This document shows positions 1 to 9,827 of a DNA stretch of 64,000 nucleotides, one piece after another. Position numbers and translations under genes: made by a program. The first letter of the stretch is position 1, and each line of letters begins with the position of its first letter. The notes beneath the pieces are model-generated. The model was not told the origin of the DNA. It was given only the letters and a program-made list of their open reading frames with translations, and made no database searches. The stretch comes from Mesorhizobium loti (GTDB lineage Bacteria > Pseudomonadota > Alphaproteobacteria > Rhizobiales > Rhizobiaceae), in NCBI RefSeq assembly GCF_002858745.1, contig NZ_PJRO01000001.1, forward strand, positions 643,824-707,823, given 5' to 3'.

Positions 1-203
1 GGGAGTTCTACCTGTCCGGCTCCGAGGCCTCCTTCCGCTGGCAGGATCTTGTGGTGTTCCAGATCCAGCTCACGCACAAAAATGACGTGCTGCCGATGAC
101 ACGCGACTACATCGGCAAATGCGAAAAGGCGCTTGAAGTGCGCGACGCGCCGCAGAAGCCGCTGTTCGCCAAGCCGGCACGCCGCCGCAAGGTGAAGGAA
201 TAG
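1..203 (+). CDS. C-terminal fragment of a CFA-synthase-like SAM methyltransferase
   Basis: An open frame runs in from the window edge and stops with TAG at 201–203, giving the last ~66 residues of a protein whose start lies outside. The tail contains FYLSGSEASFRWQD followed by VVFQIQL and a TRDYI segment, which resembles the extreme C-terminus of cyclopropane-fatty-acyl-phospholipid synthase family methyltransferases. That family methylates unsaturated acyl chains of membrane phospholipids using S-adenosylmethionine. The end is basic (ARRRKVKE). No catalytic motif is inside the visible part, so the call rests on tail similarity recalled from the family. Confidence 0.65.
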   Translation, partial: EFYLSGSEASFRWQDLVVFQIQLTHKNDVLPMTRDYIGKCEKALEVRDAPQKPLFAKPARRRKVKE

Positions 204-274
204 GCTGGCGTATTTCCTCGCCTGGCATTTGTCGGACTGGTGCCACGGCCACTGAGATCGACTAAGAGAGGAGG

Positions 275-598
275 ATGTACATCCTCCCCTTTGTCGTTGC
301 GGCTTTCGCCGAAATTGCTGGTTGTTTTTCGTTCTGGGTCTGGTGGCGGCTCGGAAAATCACCGTTGTGGCTGCTGCCCGGCTTCGTCTCGCTGATCGCC
401 TTTGCCTGGTTGCTGGCGCTGGCGCCCACCGACGCGGCCGGCCGCGCCTACGCGGCTTATGGTGGCATCTATATTGCAGCATCCCTGCTCTGGCTCTGGT
501 TGGCCGAAGGCGTTCGGCCTGACCGCTGGGATGTCGTTGGCGCGGCGATCTGCGTGGCCGGAGCCTCGGTTATCCTGTTCGCCCCGAGGAGCGTCTAG
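275..598 (+). CDS. YnfA/UPF0060 family small membrane protein
   Basis: This 107-residue protein is almost entirely hydrophobic and shows four predicted membrane segments, the usual size and topology for the YnfA (UPF0060) family of the inner membrane. Recognisable family features are the N-terminal [10 protein letters not shown] segment, the central [13 protein letters not shown] stretch and a [12 protein letters not shown] loop. YnfA proteins are related to small multidrug resistance transporters, but a substrate cannot be read from sequence. The ATG at 275 directly follows an AGAGAGGAGG ribosome-binding site. The next gene starts two bases after the stop, so the two are probably co-transcribed. 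Confidence 0.88.
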   Translation: MYILPFVVAAFAEIAGCFSFWVWWRLGKSPLWLLPGFVSLIAFAWLLALAPTDAAGRAYAAYGGIYIAASLLWLWLAEGVRPDRWDVVGAAICVAGASVILFAPRSV

Positions 599-600
599 GC

Positions 601-1578
601 ATGGAACTACCCGCGGAACTGCGACAAGCCGTCGAGCGCTTGCTGGACGGCGTGCCCTTGGCTACCTTGAAACAGGCCTCCCGGACGCTTTCCGATCGCT
701 ACCGTGCGGAAGTGCGCGACGGCCGCCTGCATATGGGTGACGACATCGCCGCCAAGGCCTATCTCGCCACCCGGCTGCCTGCCACCTACGCCGCTGTACG
801 CACCAGCCTTGAAGCGCTCGCCGACACGTTGCCAGATTTCGCCCCGACGACAATGCTCGACATCGGCGCAGGCCCTGGAACCGTGTTGTGGGCGGCGACC
901 GATCTGTGGACATCGATCGAAGCTGCGACGCTATTGGAAGCCAGCAACGCGGCCCGCAAGGTGGGGCAGACGCTGGCAGCCAGCATCGACAAACCGCAAA
1001 TCCGCTGGCAGGCAGGCGACGGCACGATCGACCTGGCCGACATGCCGGCCGCCGATCTCGTCACCATGGCCTATGTCATGGACGAAATCGCGCCGGCATC
1101 GCTGCCCAGGCTGATCGAACGCCTCTGGCAGCTTACCGCCGGCACGCTGCTTATCGTCGAACCGGGCACGCCCGCCGGCTGGCAGCGCATTCTCGATGCA
1201 AGAACGAGGCTGATCGCCGTCGGCGCCGCTATCGCCGCTCCCTGCCCGCATCACGCGCCCTGCCCGCTGACTGCGCCAGACTGGTGCCATTTTTCGCGGC
1301 GTGTCGCCCGCTCGCGCCTGCACCGGCTGGCCAAGGACGCGGATGTGCCCTGGGAGGACGAGAAGTTCATTTATCTGGCCGCCTCCCGTACGCCGCGAGC
1401 CGCGCGTCCCGCGCGCGTGCTGGCACCGCCAAAAGCCGGCTCGGGGAAGGTCGCGCTGAAGCTGTGCCAGCCTGCCGGCACTGTTTCGGAGCGGCTTTTC
1501 ACGAAGCGAGACGGCGAAACCTTCAAGGCGGCACGCCGCTTGGACTGGGGCGACGTTCTCGATCTCGAATCTGGCTGA
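601..1578 (+). CDS. Rsm22-family (METTL17-like) ribosome-associated methyltransferase-like protein
   Basis: The 325-residue protein matches bacterial Rsm22 proteins, homologues of the mitochondrial small-subunit assembly factor. A SAM-binding motif I (LDIGAGPGT, about residues 86–94) sits in a Rossmann-type domain. Four cysteines, at about 215, 221, 229 and 289 (CPHHAPCP, DWCHF, KLCQP), match the pattern proposed to hold an Fe–S cluster in this family. The product probably associates with the small ribosomal subunit; methyl transfer is unproven for the family. A GAGGAG site within the end of the preceding ynfA-like gene serves the ATG at 601, which suggests translational coupling. Confidence 0.85.
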   Translation: MELPAELRQAVERLLDGVPLATLKQASRTLSDRYRAEVRDGRLHMGDDIAAKAYLATRLPATYAAVRTSLEALADTLPDFAPTTMLDIGAGPGTVLWAATDLWTSIEAATLLEASNAARKVGQTLAASIDKPQIRWQAGDGTIDLADMPAADLVTMAYVMDEIAPASLPRLIERLWQLTAGTLLIVEPGTPAGWQRILDARTRLIAVGAAIAAPCPHHAPCPLTAPDWCHFSRRVARSRLHRLAKDADVPWEDEKFIYLAASRTPRAARPARVLAPPKAGSGKVALKLCQPAGTVSERLFTKRDGETFKAARRLDWGDVLDLESG

Positions 1579-1784
1579 CAGCACATTAGTTCTTGATATG
1601 TTCCTATTGCTCGGCTAGGCTTTATGCCCCATCGAGTCAATCGGATTCGAGGTGCTGGAATATCGTCCTGTGGACGATGAGGCCATTCTGTGAATCACGG
1701 GCATGTTTGGTCATTCTGGGCATCAGGATGAACCGCGGCCGCGATCCTTCTGCTAACGACACGACTGAATAGGTTGGGGATATC

Positions 1785-3272
1785 ATGGCAGAGGCAGCTC
1801 TCAAGTTCGGCACGGCGGAAACGCCGCTCTACCGCGAAGCCCCCAACAACATCGAGGCCGAACAAGCTCTGCTCGGCGCCCTTCTCGTCAACAACGACGC
1901 CTTCTACCGTGTCTCCGATTTCCTGAAGTCCTCGCATTTCTATGAGCCGTTGCACCGCAAGATCTTCGAGGTCTCGGCGGAGCTGATCCGGATGGGCAAG
2001 ATGGCCACACCGGTGACCGTCAAGACCTTCCTGCCGGCCGACGAAAAGGTCGGCGACATGACCATCGCGCAGTATCTTGCCAGGCTAGCGGCGGAAGCCG
2101 TTACCGTTATCAATGCCTCTGACTACGGCCGAGCCATCTATGACCTGGCCACCCGCCGCGCGCTGATCACTGTCGGTGAGGACATGGTCAACATAGCCTA
2201 TGACGCGCCTGTCGACATGTCACCGTCCGAACAGATCGAAGACGCTGAGCGGCGCCTGTTCGAGCTGGCTGAAACCGGCCGCTACGATGGCGGTTTCGAG
2301 GCCTTCACCGATGCCGTCAAGACCGCGGTCGACATGGCAAATGCCGCCTATATGCGCGACGGCCACCTGTCCGGCATCTCCACCGGCCTGCGCGATGTCG
2401 ATCGCAAACTCGGCGGCCTGCAACCCTCCGACCTGATCATCCTTGCCGGCCGCCCGGCCATGGGCAAGACCTCGCTGGTCACCAACATCGCCTTCAACAT
2501 CGCCGAAGCCTACAGGCCCGAGCAGCAAGCCGACGGGTCGTTCAAGGCCGCCAATGGCGGCGTGGTGGGCTTCTTCTCGCTCGAAATGTCGTCCGAGCAG
2601 TTGGCAACCCGTATCATTTCAGAGCAAACCGAGATCTCTTCGTCGAAGATCCGCCGCGGTGAAATCACCGAGGCCGACTTCGAAAAGCTGGTCGCCTGCG
2701 CGCAGACGATGCAGAAGATACCGCTCTTCATCGACGCCACCGGTGGCATCTCGATCGCCCAGCTTGCCGCGCGTGCGCGCCGCCTGAAGCGTCAACGCGG
2801 CCTGGAAGTCATCGTCATCGACTACGTGCAGCTGATGCAGGGCAGCGGCAAGTCTTCGCAGAACCGCGTGCAGGAAATCACCGAAATCACCACCGGCCTG
2901 AAGGCGCTGGCCAAGGAGCTCAACGTTCCCATCATCGCACTGTCGCAGCTGTCACGTCAGGTCGAAAGCCGCGACGACAAGCGCCCGCAACTTTCGGACC
3001 TGCGCGAATCGGGTTCGATCGAGCAGGACGCGGACGTCGTGCTCTTTGTCTATCGCGACGAATACTACCTGCAGAACAAGCAGCCTGAGGAAGGCACGCC
3101 GGAATATGAGGACTGGCGAATCAAATTCGAGAAGGTGAAGGGCAAGGCCGAGCTTATCATCGCCAAGCAGCGTCACGGCCCCACCGGCATGGTCGAGCTC
3201 GCCTTCGAGGGCCAGTACACCCGCTTCTCCGATCTCGCGGAGGAACACCACCTGCCCGAGCGGTTCGAGTAG
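1785..3272 (+). CDS. dnaB: Replicative DNA helicase DnaB
   Basis: DnaB is the hexameric 5'-3' helicase that unwinds the chromosome at the replication fork and recruits primase. The 495-residue protein has the N-terminal primase-interaction domain (about 25–125, beginning PNNIEAEQALLGALL), a linker, and a RecA-like ATPase with Walker A GRPAMGKTSL near residue 220 and Walker B VIVIDYVQLM near 343. Length is normal and no intein is present. A purine-rich TTGGGGA precedes the ATG. About 200 bases free of genes separate it from rsm22, so it probably has its own promoter; radA follows after a repeat-filled gap. Confidence 0.97.
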   Translation: MAEAALKFGTAETPLYREAPNNIEAEQALLGALLVNNDAFYRVSDFLKSSHFYEPLHRKIFEVSAELIRMGKMATPVTVKTFLPADEKVGDMTIAQYLARLAAEAVTVINASDYGRAIYDLATRRALITVGEDMVNIAYDAPVDMSPSEQIEDAERRLFELAETGRYDGGFEAFTDAVKTAVDMANAAYMRDGHLSGISTGLRDVDRKLGGLQPSDLIILAGRPAMGKTSLVTNIAFNIAEAYRPEQQADGSFKAANGGVVGFFSLEMSSEQLATRIISEQTEISSSKIRRGEITEADFEKLVACAQTMQKIPLFIDATGGISIAQLAARARRLKRQRGLEVIVIDYVQLMQGSGKSSQNRVQEITEITTGLKALAKELNVPIIALSQLSRQVESRDDKRPQLSDLRESGSIEQDADVVLFVYRDEYYLQNKQPEEGTPEYEDWRIKFEKVKGKAELIIAKQRHGPTGMVELAFEGQYTRFSDLAEEHHLPERFE

Positions 3273-3313
3273 CGTCTTGATCTGCGTCTCGGCACCTCGC
3301 TCTATTTCTTTGT

Positions 3314-3425
3314 TTTGGCGCATGATCCTTATCCGAAAAGTCTGCAACTTTTCGGGATCGTGCTCTGGGTTTTGGCGCATGATCCTTGTCCGAAAAGTCT
3401 GCAACTTTTCAGGATCACGCTCTGG
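3314..3425. repeat. Tandem pair of 55-bp palindromic intergenic repeats
   Basis: Two near-identical units (3314–3368 and 3371–3425) share TTTGGCGCATGATCC at the left and CTCTGG at the right, and differ at only a few positions. Each unit can fold into a hairpin built on CGAAAAGT-CTGCA-ACTTTTC, with flanking GATCC/GGATC arms. The pair fills the gap between dnaB and radA and ends 11 bases before the radA ATG. Such elements are typical dispersed palindromic repeats of rhizobial genomes; a role in mRNA processing or termination is inference. Confidence 0.85.
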
Positions 3426-3436
3426 CGGCCGCGCTC

Positions 3437-4840
<1,404 letters not shown>

Positions 4841-4866
4841 CAGGGCATATGGAGTAGGCGCAAGAC

Positions 4867-5541
4867 ATGCCGATTACGCTGCTAGACGGGATTCTCGCCG
4901 GCTTCACCCTCGTTTCCGCAATGCTCGCCATGGTGCGCGGCTTCTCTCGCGAGGTGCTGTCAATCGCATCCTGGGCGGCAGCGGCGGTTGCAGCCTATCT
5001 GTTCTACAAGCCGATCATTCCCTACGTTCAGCCCTATATCGACAATGAAAAGATCGCGATGGGCGCCGCCGCCGGCATCGTTTTCATCGTTGCGCTGATC
5101 GTCGTGTCGATCATCACCATGAAGATCGCCGACTGGATCATCGATTCCCGGGTAGGCGCGCTCGACCGCACGCTGGGCTTCCTCTACGGCGCCGCCCGCG
5201 GCGTCCTCGTCGTTGCGGTCGGCCTGATGTTCTTCAACTGGCTGGCTGGCGACAAGGCACCGAACTGGGTTGCCGAATCGAAATCGCGTCCGCTGCTGGA
5301 ATCGATCGGCAAGTACATCGAAAGCGTGCTGCCGGAAGATCCCGAAAAGACGATCCTCAAGCAGCTTAACAAGAGCGGTGTGGTGCCTGAAGCCGGCACC
5401 GGAACGCCGCCTGCAGCCGGTTCGCAGGCCCCAGCCCCAGAAGGCACGGCTCCTGAAAACAACGAAGCACCGGCCCCGGACGACGAAGCTCCGGCCGACC
5501 AGCCCCCTGCCGGCGGCAATGCGCCGGCTACAAACAACTGA
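4867..5541 (+). CDS. cvpA: CvpA family membrane protein
   Basis: The 224-residue inner-membrane protein has four hydrophobic segments in its first ~130 residues and matches the CvpA (colicin V production) family: LDGILAGFTLVSAMLAMVRGFSREV at the N-terminus in family-typical form, and a DRTLGFLYGAARG loop. The last ~55 residues are Pro/Ala/Glu-rich and low in complexity, as is common in rhizobial members. CvpA genes often precede purF, as here, and the family is linked to envelope homeostasis; its molecular activity is not established. GGAG lies upstream of the ATG. Confidence 0.9.
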   Translation: MPITLLDGILAGFTLVSAMLAMVRGFSREVLSIASWAAAAVAAYLFYKPIIPYVQPYIDNEKIAMGAAAGIVFIVALIVVSIITMKIADWIIDSRVGALDRTLGFLYGAARGVLVVAVGLMFFNWLAGDKAPNWVAESKSRPLLESIGKYIESVLPEDPEKTILKQLNKSGVVPEAGTGTPPAAGSQAPAPEGTAPENNEAPAPDDEAPADQPPAGGNAPATNN

Positions 5542-5553
5542 CGATCGTGTGAT

Positions 5554-5584
5554 AGGCCACGCGAGCACGTTGCTTTCGTGGCCT
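5554..5584 (+). promoter_or_regulatory. Hairpin between cvpA and purF
   Basis: AGGCCACG (5554–5561) and CGTGGCCT (5577–5584) form an 8-bp perfect stem with a 15-base loop, between the cvpA stop and the purF start. No T-tract follows, so it is not a canonical intrinsic terminator. It could be an mRNA stability or attenuation element. The stem is visible; its role is inference. Confidence 0.45.
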
Positions 5585-5627
5585 CATGGCCTTATATCGC
5601 GGTTTTAGCGGGCAAGAGGCTTCCGGC

Positions 5628-7097
5628 ATGGCAGACGCAAACGACGTGCTTTGCGCCGAGGCAGATGACCACTTCCATGACGAATGTGGTGTCTTCGGCA
5701 TTTTCGGCCGCCAGGATGCGGCGGCTATCGTCACACTTGGACTTCACGCCCTGCAGCATCGCGGCCAGGAAGCTGCAGGTATCGTCTCCTATGACGGAAC
5801 CCAATTCCATGTCGAACGGCATGTCGGCCTGATCGGCGACACCTTCACCAAGCAGTCGGTGATCGACCGCCTGCAGGGCAACCGTGCCATTGGCCACACG
5901 CGCTACGCCACCACCGGCGGCGCCGGTTTGCGCAATGTGCAGCCGTTCTTCGCCGAGCTTTCGACCGGCGGCCTCGCCGTCGCCCACAACGGCAACATCA
6001 CCAATGCGATGACCGTGCAGCGCACCTTGCAGAAGCAGGGCTCGATCTTTTCCTCGACTTCCGACACCGAGACGATCCTGCATCTGGTCGCCACCTCCAA
6101 GGAACGCGACATCAATTCTCGCTTCATCGAGGCCATCCGCCAGTTGGAAGGCGCCTTCTCACTGGTGGCACTGACCTCGAAGAAGTTGATCGGTGTGCGC
6201 GACCCGCTGGGCATCCGCCCGCTGGTGCTGGGCGATCTCGACGGTGCCTGGATTCTCGCTTCCGAGACCTGTGCGCTCGACATCATCGGCGCCCGCTTCG
6301 TGCGCGACATCAAGCCCGGCGAAATGGTCGTCATCACCACCAAGGGCATCGAGAGCCATTTCCCGTTCGAGCCGCAGAAGACCCGCTTCTGCATTTTCGA
6401 ATATGTCTATTTTGCTCGCCCGGACTCCTCGGTCGAGGGCCGCAACGTCTATGACGTCAGGAAGAGCATCGGCGCCGAGCTGGCGCGCGAAAGCCCCGTC
6501 GATGCCGATATTGTCGTTCCGGTGCCGGATTCAGGAACTCCGGCCGCGATCGGATTTTCCCAGGAAGCCGGCATTCCGTTCGAGCTCGGTATCATCCGCA
6601 ACCACTATGTCGGCCGCACTTTCATTTCGCCGGGTGACAGCATCCGCCACATGGGCGTCAGGCTGAAGCACAATGCCAACCGCCGCATGATCGAGGGCAA
6701 GCGCGTGGTGCTGGTCGACGATTCGATCGTGCGCGGCACCACTTCGCAGAAGATCGTGCAGATGGTGCGGGACGCCGGTGCCAAAGAAGTGCACATGCGC
6801 ATCGCTTCGCCGCCGACCCGGGCGTCCTGTTTCTACGGCGTCGATACACCGGAAAAGTCGAAGCTGCTTGCTTCGCGCATGTCGGTGCAGGAAATGGCGG
6901 ATTTCATCCGCGTCGACACGCTCGGCTTCCTCACCATCGATGGGCTTTACCGCGCCGTCGGCGAAGCCGCCCGCAATGAAGAGCAGCCACAGTTCTGCGA
7001 TGCCTGCTTCACCGGACAATATCCGACGCGCCTGCTCGACCACGAAGGCGCCGACAACGTGCGTACTTTGTCGCTTCTGGCGACCGGCGGCCAATAG
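5628..7097 (+). CDS. purF: Amidophosphoribosyltransferase PurF
   Basis: PurF makes 5-phosphoribosylamine from PRPP and glutamine, the first step of de novo purine synthesis. From the ATG at 5628 the protein has 489 residues; an AGAGG site lies ~8 bases upstream, whereas the alternative ATG at 5586 has none. The Ntn-type glutaminase starts at Cys20 (DECGVFGIFG), so a short propeptide should be removed. The C-terminal phosphoribosyltransferase domain carries the PRPP loop VVLVDDSIVRGTT near residue 360. CDACF and other cysteines late in the protein suit the Fe–S-containing class of PurF. Confidence 0.96.
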   Translation: MADANDVLCAEADDHFHDECGVFGIFGRQDAAAIVTLGLHALQHRGQEAAGIVSYDGTQFHVERHVGLIGDTFTKQSVIDRLQGNRAIGHTRYATTGGAGLRNVQPFFAELSTGGLAVAHNGNITNAMTVQRTLQKQGSIFSSTSDTETILHLVATSKERDINSRFIEAIRQLEGAFSLVALTSKKLIGVRDPLGIRPLVLGDLDGAWILASETCALDIIGARFVRDIKPGEMVVITTKGIESHFPFEPQKTRFCIFEYVYFARPDSSVEGRNVYDVRKSIGAELARESPVDADIVVPVPDSGTPAAIGFSQEAGIPFELGIIRNHYVGRTFISPGDSIRHMGVRLKHNANRRMIEGKRVVLVDDSIVRGTTSQKIVQMVRDAGAKEVHMRIASPPTRASCFYGVDTPEKSKLLASRMSVQEMADFIRVDTLGFLTIDGLYRAVGEAARNEEQPQFCDACFTGQYPTRLLDHEGADNVRTLSLLATGGQ

Positions 7098-7139
7098 GTA
7101 GGGCATATTCCACGTCCGGTCATCGACGGTCGGTCTTGA

Positions 7140-7559
7140 CTATCTCCTGGACTCCGAACCTCGCCCAGCCAGACCTCGCTTGATGGCAAGAACCTCGCCT
7201 GGCCCATGCACCGCGGCATAGAGCAGCCCTGCCAGGAAGGTGAAGTGATCGACGAAGAAGCCGAACTCGGCTTGGTTGGCCTGCCAGTGCGATGGGCCGT
7301 GAAAAGAAATGGCCAAGAAGATCACGTAAGCGGCGGCCAGCAAGGCGGCTTCCGAAAAGAAGGCGCCGGTCAGGAAGGCCAGCACCAGCCCGACTTCGAA
7401 GATCGCCGCCAGCCAGGCCAGAAGCAGCGGAACCGGAAAGCCTGCCGCCGCGATGTAAGCGGCCGTATTGGCCATCCCCGCAAACTTGAACGTTGCGGCC
7501 ATGGCGAAGACACCGGTGAAGATCAGTCTTGCGACGAGAATTGCAGCAGTCCGGCCCAT
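7140..7559 (-). CDS. DoxX family membrane protein
   Basis: This 139-residue protein has four hydrophobic segments and matches the DoxX/DoxD-like family of small inner-membrane proteins. The first segment (ILVARLIFTGVFAMAATFKF) and the PVPLLLAWLAAIFEVGLVLAF segment are typical. Its precise role is unknown; related proteins are linked to respiratory or redox functions. The start at 7559 is well supported by AAGGAGG seven bases upstream. It is convergent with purF and divergent from the following SDR gene. Confidence 0.85.
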   Translation of the reverse strand: MGRTAAILVARLIFTGVFAMAATFKFAGMANTAAYIAAAGFPVPLLLAWLAAIFEVGLVLAFLTGAFFSEAALLAAAYVIFLAISFHGPSHWQANQAEFGFFVDHFTFLAGLLYAAVHGPGEVLAIKRGLAGRGSESRR

Positions 7560-7743
7560 CTTGTCCTCCTTTGCAAGCCGTGTTCGCTTCAAGGACGTCC
7601 GGACGTCGACTTTCCCGACATGCCCCCGCGAAATGCTGCGACCATTCGTCGAACCGGCCATCGGCAAGGGCCAGCGGGGTTTCGTTTGGGCGGATTTCGT
7701 CCTATCTGGTCGCGCTGACCGTTCTGTCATATTGGATGATCGC

Positions 7744-8505
7744 ATGACCGCTACTCCAGACCTCACCGGCCGCCTCGCTGTCGTCACCGGCGCTTCGCGC
7801 GGCATCGGCTATTTCATCGCCAAGCAGATGGCGGCCGCCGGCGCGCATGTCATCGCAGTGGCCCGCACCGTTGGTGGACTTGAAGAGCTGGATGACGAGA
7901 TCAAGGCGGAGCACGCCAGGACCGGCAAGGGCGAAGCGACACTGGTGCCGCTCGACCTCGCCGACATGACCGGCATCGACCGGCTGGGCGGCGCAATCCA
8001 CGAGCGCTGGGGCAAGCTGGATATTCTGGTCGCCAATGCCGGCGTGCTTGGTGTGATTGCCCCGCTCGGCCATGTCGAGGCCAAGACCTTCGAGAAGGTG
8101 ATCAACGTCAACGTCACCTCGACATGGCGACTGATCCGCTCGGTCGACCCGCTGCTCAGGCTTTCCGATGCCGGCCGCGCCATCCTGCTCTCCTCGGGGG
8201 CAGCACACTCGGCACGCGCCTTCTGGGGCCCCTACGCCGCTTCCAAAGCTGCGATTGAAGCAATGGGGCGTTCCTGGGCGGATGAAACCCGCAATTCGCC
8301 ACTGCGCGTCAACATGGTCGACCCCGGTGCCACGCGCACCGCCATGCGCGCGCAGGCCGTGCCCGGCGAAAACCCCGACACGCTGCCCCACCCTTCCGAG
8401 ATCGCCGCGCGTATCGTGCCATTGGCCGGCCAATCGGTGACGGAAACCGGCATGATCTTCCAGGCCAAGCCCAACCGCTGGGTCTCGTACCAGATGCCGG
8501 CCTGA
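7744..8505 (+). CDS. SDR family NAD(P)-dependent oxidoreductase
   Basis: The 253-residue protein is a classical short-chain dehydrogenase. It has the cofactor-binding TGASRGIG (about residues 16–23), NAGV near 98, a catalytic Ser in LLSSGAAHS and the YxxxK pair in YAASK. Length is normal for classical SDRs. The C-terminus (FQAKPNRWVSYQ) is not diagnostic of a known substrate, so the reaction remains open. The start is placed at the ATG after ATTGGATGATCGC; a longer in-frame reading would extend over the divergent doxX promoter. Confidence 0.88.
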   Translation: MTATPDLTGRLAVVTGASRGIGYFIAKQMAAAGAHVIAVARTVGGLEELDDEIKAEHARTGKGEATLVPLDLADMTGIDRLGGAIHERWGKLDILVANAGVLGVIAPLGHVEAKTFEKVINVNVTSTWRLIRSVDPLLRLSDAGRAILLSSGAAHSARAFWGPYAASKAAIEAMGRSWADETRNSPLRVNMVDPGATRTAMRAQAVPGENPDTLPHPSEIAARIVPLAGQSVTETGMIFQAKPNRWVSYQMPA

Positions 8506-8594
8506 GGCCGCTCGAAACAAGTCACAGTTGCGGGATGAATTCGTTCCCCGGTATCGTTGCTCTTGGCAGGGGCATCCAACCGGGAGGAGTTTCC

Positions 8595-9224
8595 ATGCGC
8601 AAACTGCTTTTCTTGTCCGCAACCGTGGCGATGCTTGTTGCGGGATCTGCCTACGCTCAAGACAAGACGATGAGTTTTTTCGTCACCAGCGTTGGTTCCG
8701 GTAAGGGCGCCGATCTCGGCGGACTGGCCGGCGCGGATGCTCATTGCGGCAAGCTGGCCGAAGCTGCCGGTGTGACCGGCAAGACCTGGCATGCCTATCT
8801 TTCCACCAAGGAGGCAGACGCACGCGACCGTATCGGCAAAGGCCCATGGCTGAACGCCAAGGGTGAGAAGATCGCGGATGATGTCGCATCCCTGCATAGC
8901 GACAAGAACAACCTCACCAAACAGACGGCACTCAACGAAAAGGGCGAAGTCATCAACGGGCGCGGCGACAAGCCGAACCGCCACGATATCCTGACGGGCT
9001 CGAACCCGGACGGTACCAAGGCTGCCGACAAGACCTGTGGCGACTGGACACAGAGCGGCGCGGATGGCGTTGCCCTGATGGGTCACTCCGACCGCACCGG
9101 CCTGGACGATTCGGCAGCGGCCAAATCCTGGAACTCATCGCATGGCTCGCGTGGTGGCTGCAGTCAGGACGCTCTGAAGGGCACCGGCGGCGACGGCCTC
9201 TTCTATTGTTTCGCAGCTGAATGA
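8595..9224 (+). CDS. Secreted lectin-like (C-type-lectin-fold/endostatin-like) protein
   Basis: The 209-residue product has a clear Sec signal peptide (MRKLLFLSATVAMLVAG…AYAQ, cleavage near residue 22). The mature part resembles the small periplasmic 'lectin' family of Rhizobiales, which has a C-type-lectin or endostatin-like fold: an early FFVTSVGSGKGADLGGL stretch, TWHAYLST, and paired cysteines, with GCSQ and FYCFAAE at the end. The ligand is unknown. GGAGGAG lies seven bases upstream of the ATG. No co-directional neighbour overlaps it, so it looks monocistronic. Confidence 0.7.
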   Translation: MRKLLFLSATVAMLVAGSAYAQDKTMSFFVTSVGSGKGADLGGLAGADAHCGKLAEAAGVTGKTWHAYLSTKEADARDRIGKGPWLNAKGEKIADDVASLHSDKNNLTKQTALNEKGEVINGRGDKPNRHDILTGSNPDGTKAADKTCGDWTQSGADGVALMGHSDRTGLDDSAAAKSWNSSHGSRGGCSQDALKGTGGDGLFYCFAAE

Positions 9225-9422
9225 GCGAACCAGTAGCGACGGTCGGGATCTAGGCCACACTTAAATCCAAGTTCGGTCGCTGTGTTCACTTTTGAAGGCA
9301 GCTGGCTCCGAAGGTTGATTCAGCTTTCGGAGCTATGCGTCATGGGCGTGCTTTCATGCGCGGCCAAGACTTGCTAGGTTCCGTCAACTCATTCATTCCC
9401 AATCTCAAAGTGAGGACTTTCC

Positions 9423-9677
9423 ATGTCATCGACCGTTGCCCTGGTCTGGTATCTTGTCGTTGCCGGCCCGCAAGGCGGCATGGTTGTGCTGCCCAGCACC
9501 TTCGACAATCGCGAGCAGTGCGCGGCGGCTATCACCGAATTCCAGAAGCAGCAGCCTGCGCCGACTGGCTGGACTGTCCAGTGCGTGCCAAGTGCCTCGC
9601 CTTATGCCGACATGGGTGACGACGAGCCTGGTGCAGAGCAACCGCAGCAACAGCAGCCGGCAGCACCCGCTCAGTAA
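9423..9677 (+). CDS. Small protein of unknown function with Gln/Pro-rich tail
   Basis: I do not recognise a characterised family. The 84-residue product begins with a short hydrophobic segment (VALVWYLVVAGPQGG), has two cysteines about 23 residues apart (EQCAAA and VQCVPS) that could form a disulfide if exported, and ends in a Gln/Pro/Ala-rich tail. TGAGGACT precedes the ATG, an acceptable ribosome-binding site. The pattern of a hydrophobic start, a two-Cys core and a disordered tail suggests a small periplasmic or membrane-anchored protein. Confidence 0.6.
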   Translation: MSSTVALVWYLVVAGPQGGMVVLPSTFDNREQCAAAITEFQKQQPAPTGWTVQCVPSASPYADMGDDEPGAEQPQQQQPAAPAQ

Positions 9678-9827
9678 GAACCGCGCTTCGACGCCAGAAC
9701 TGCGCCAACGCAAGCATTTGTCTGGCTCAGCAGCGCTGAGACAGCCTCTCGTGTAGCCTGGCGGCTGCGGAGGGCCTGGAACAATGACGATCCAGGCTCG
9801 GCCGTGCATCCCACAGCCGAGCCCACA

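Noticed and set aside
3386..3436. Upstream in-frame start for radA
   Set aside because: The extra 17 residues come from the palindromic repeat and are not part of the RadA zinc-finger domain; kept only as a finding about initiation.
5554..5584. Intrinsic terminator before purF
   Set aside because: The stem is good but no T-tract follows and purF starts 44 bases later, so it is described only as a hairpin.
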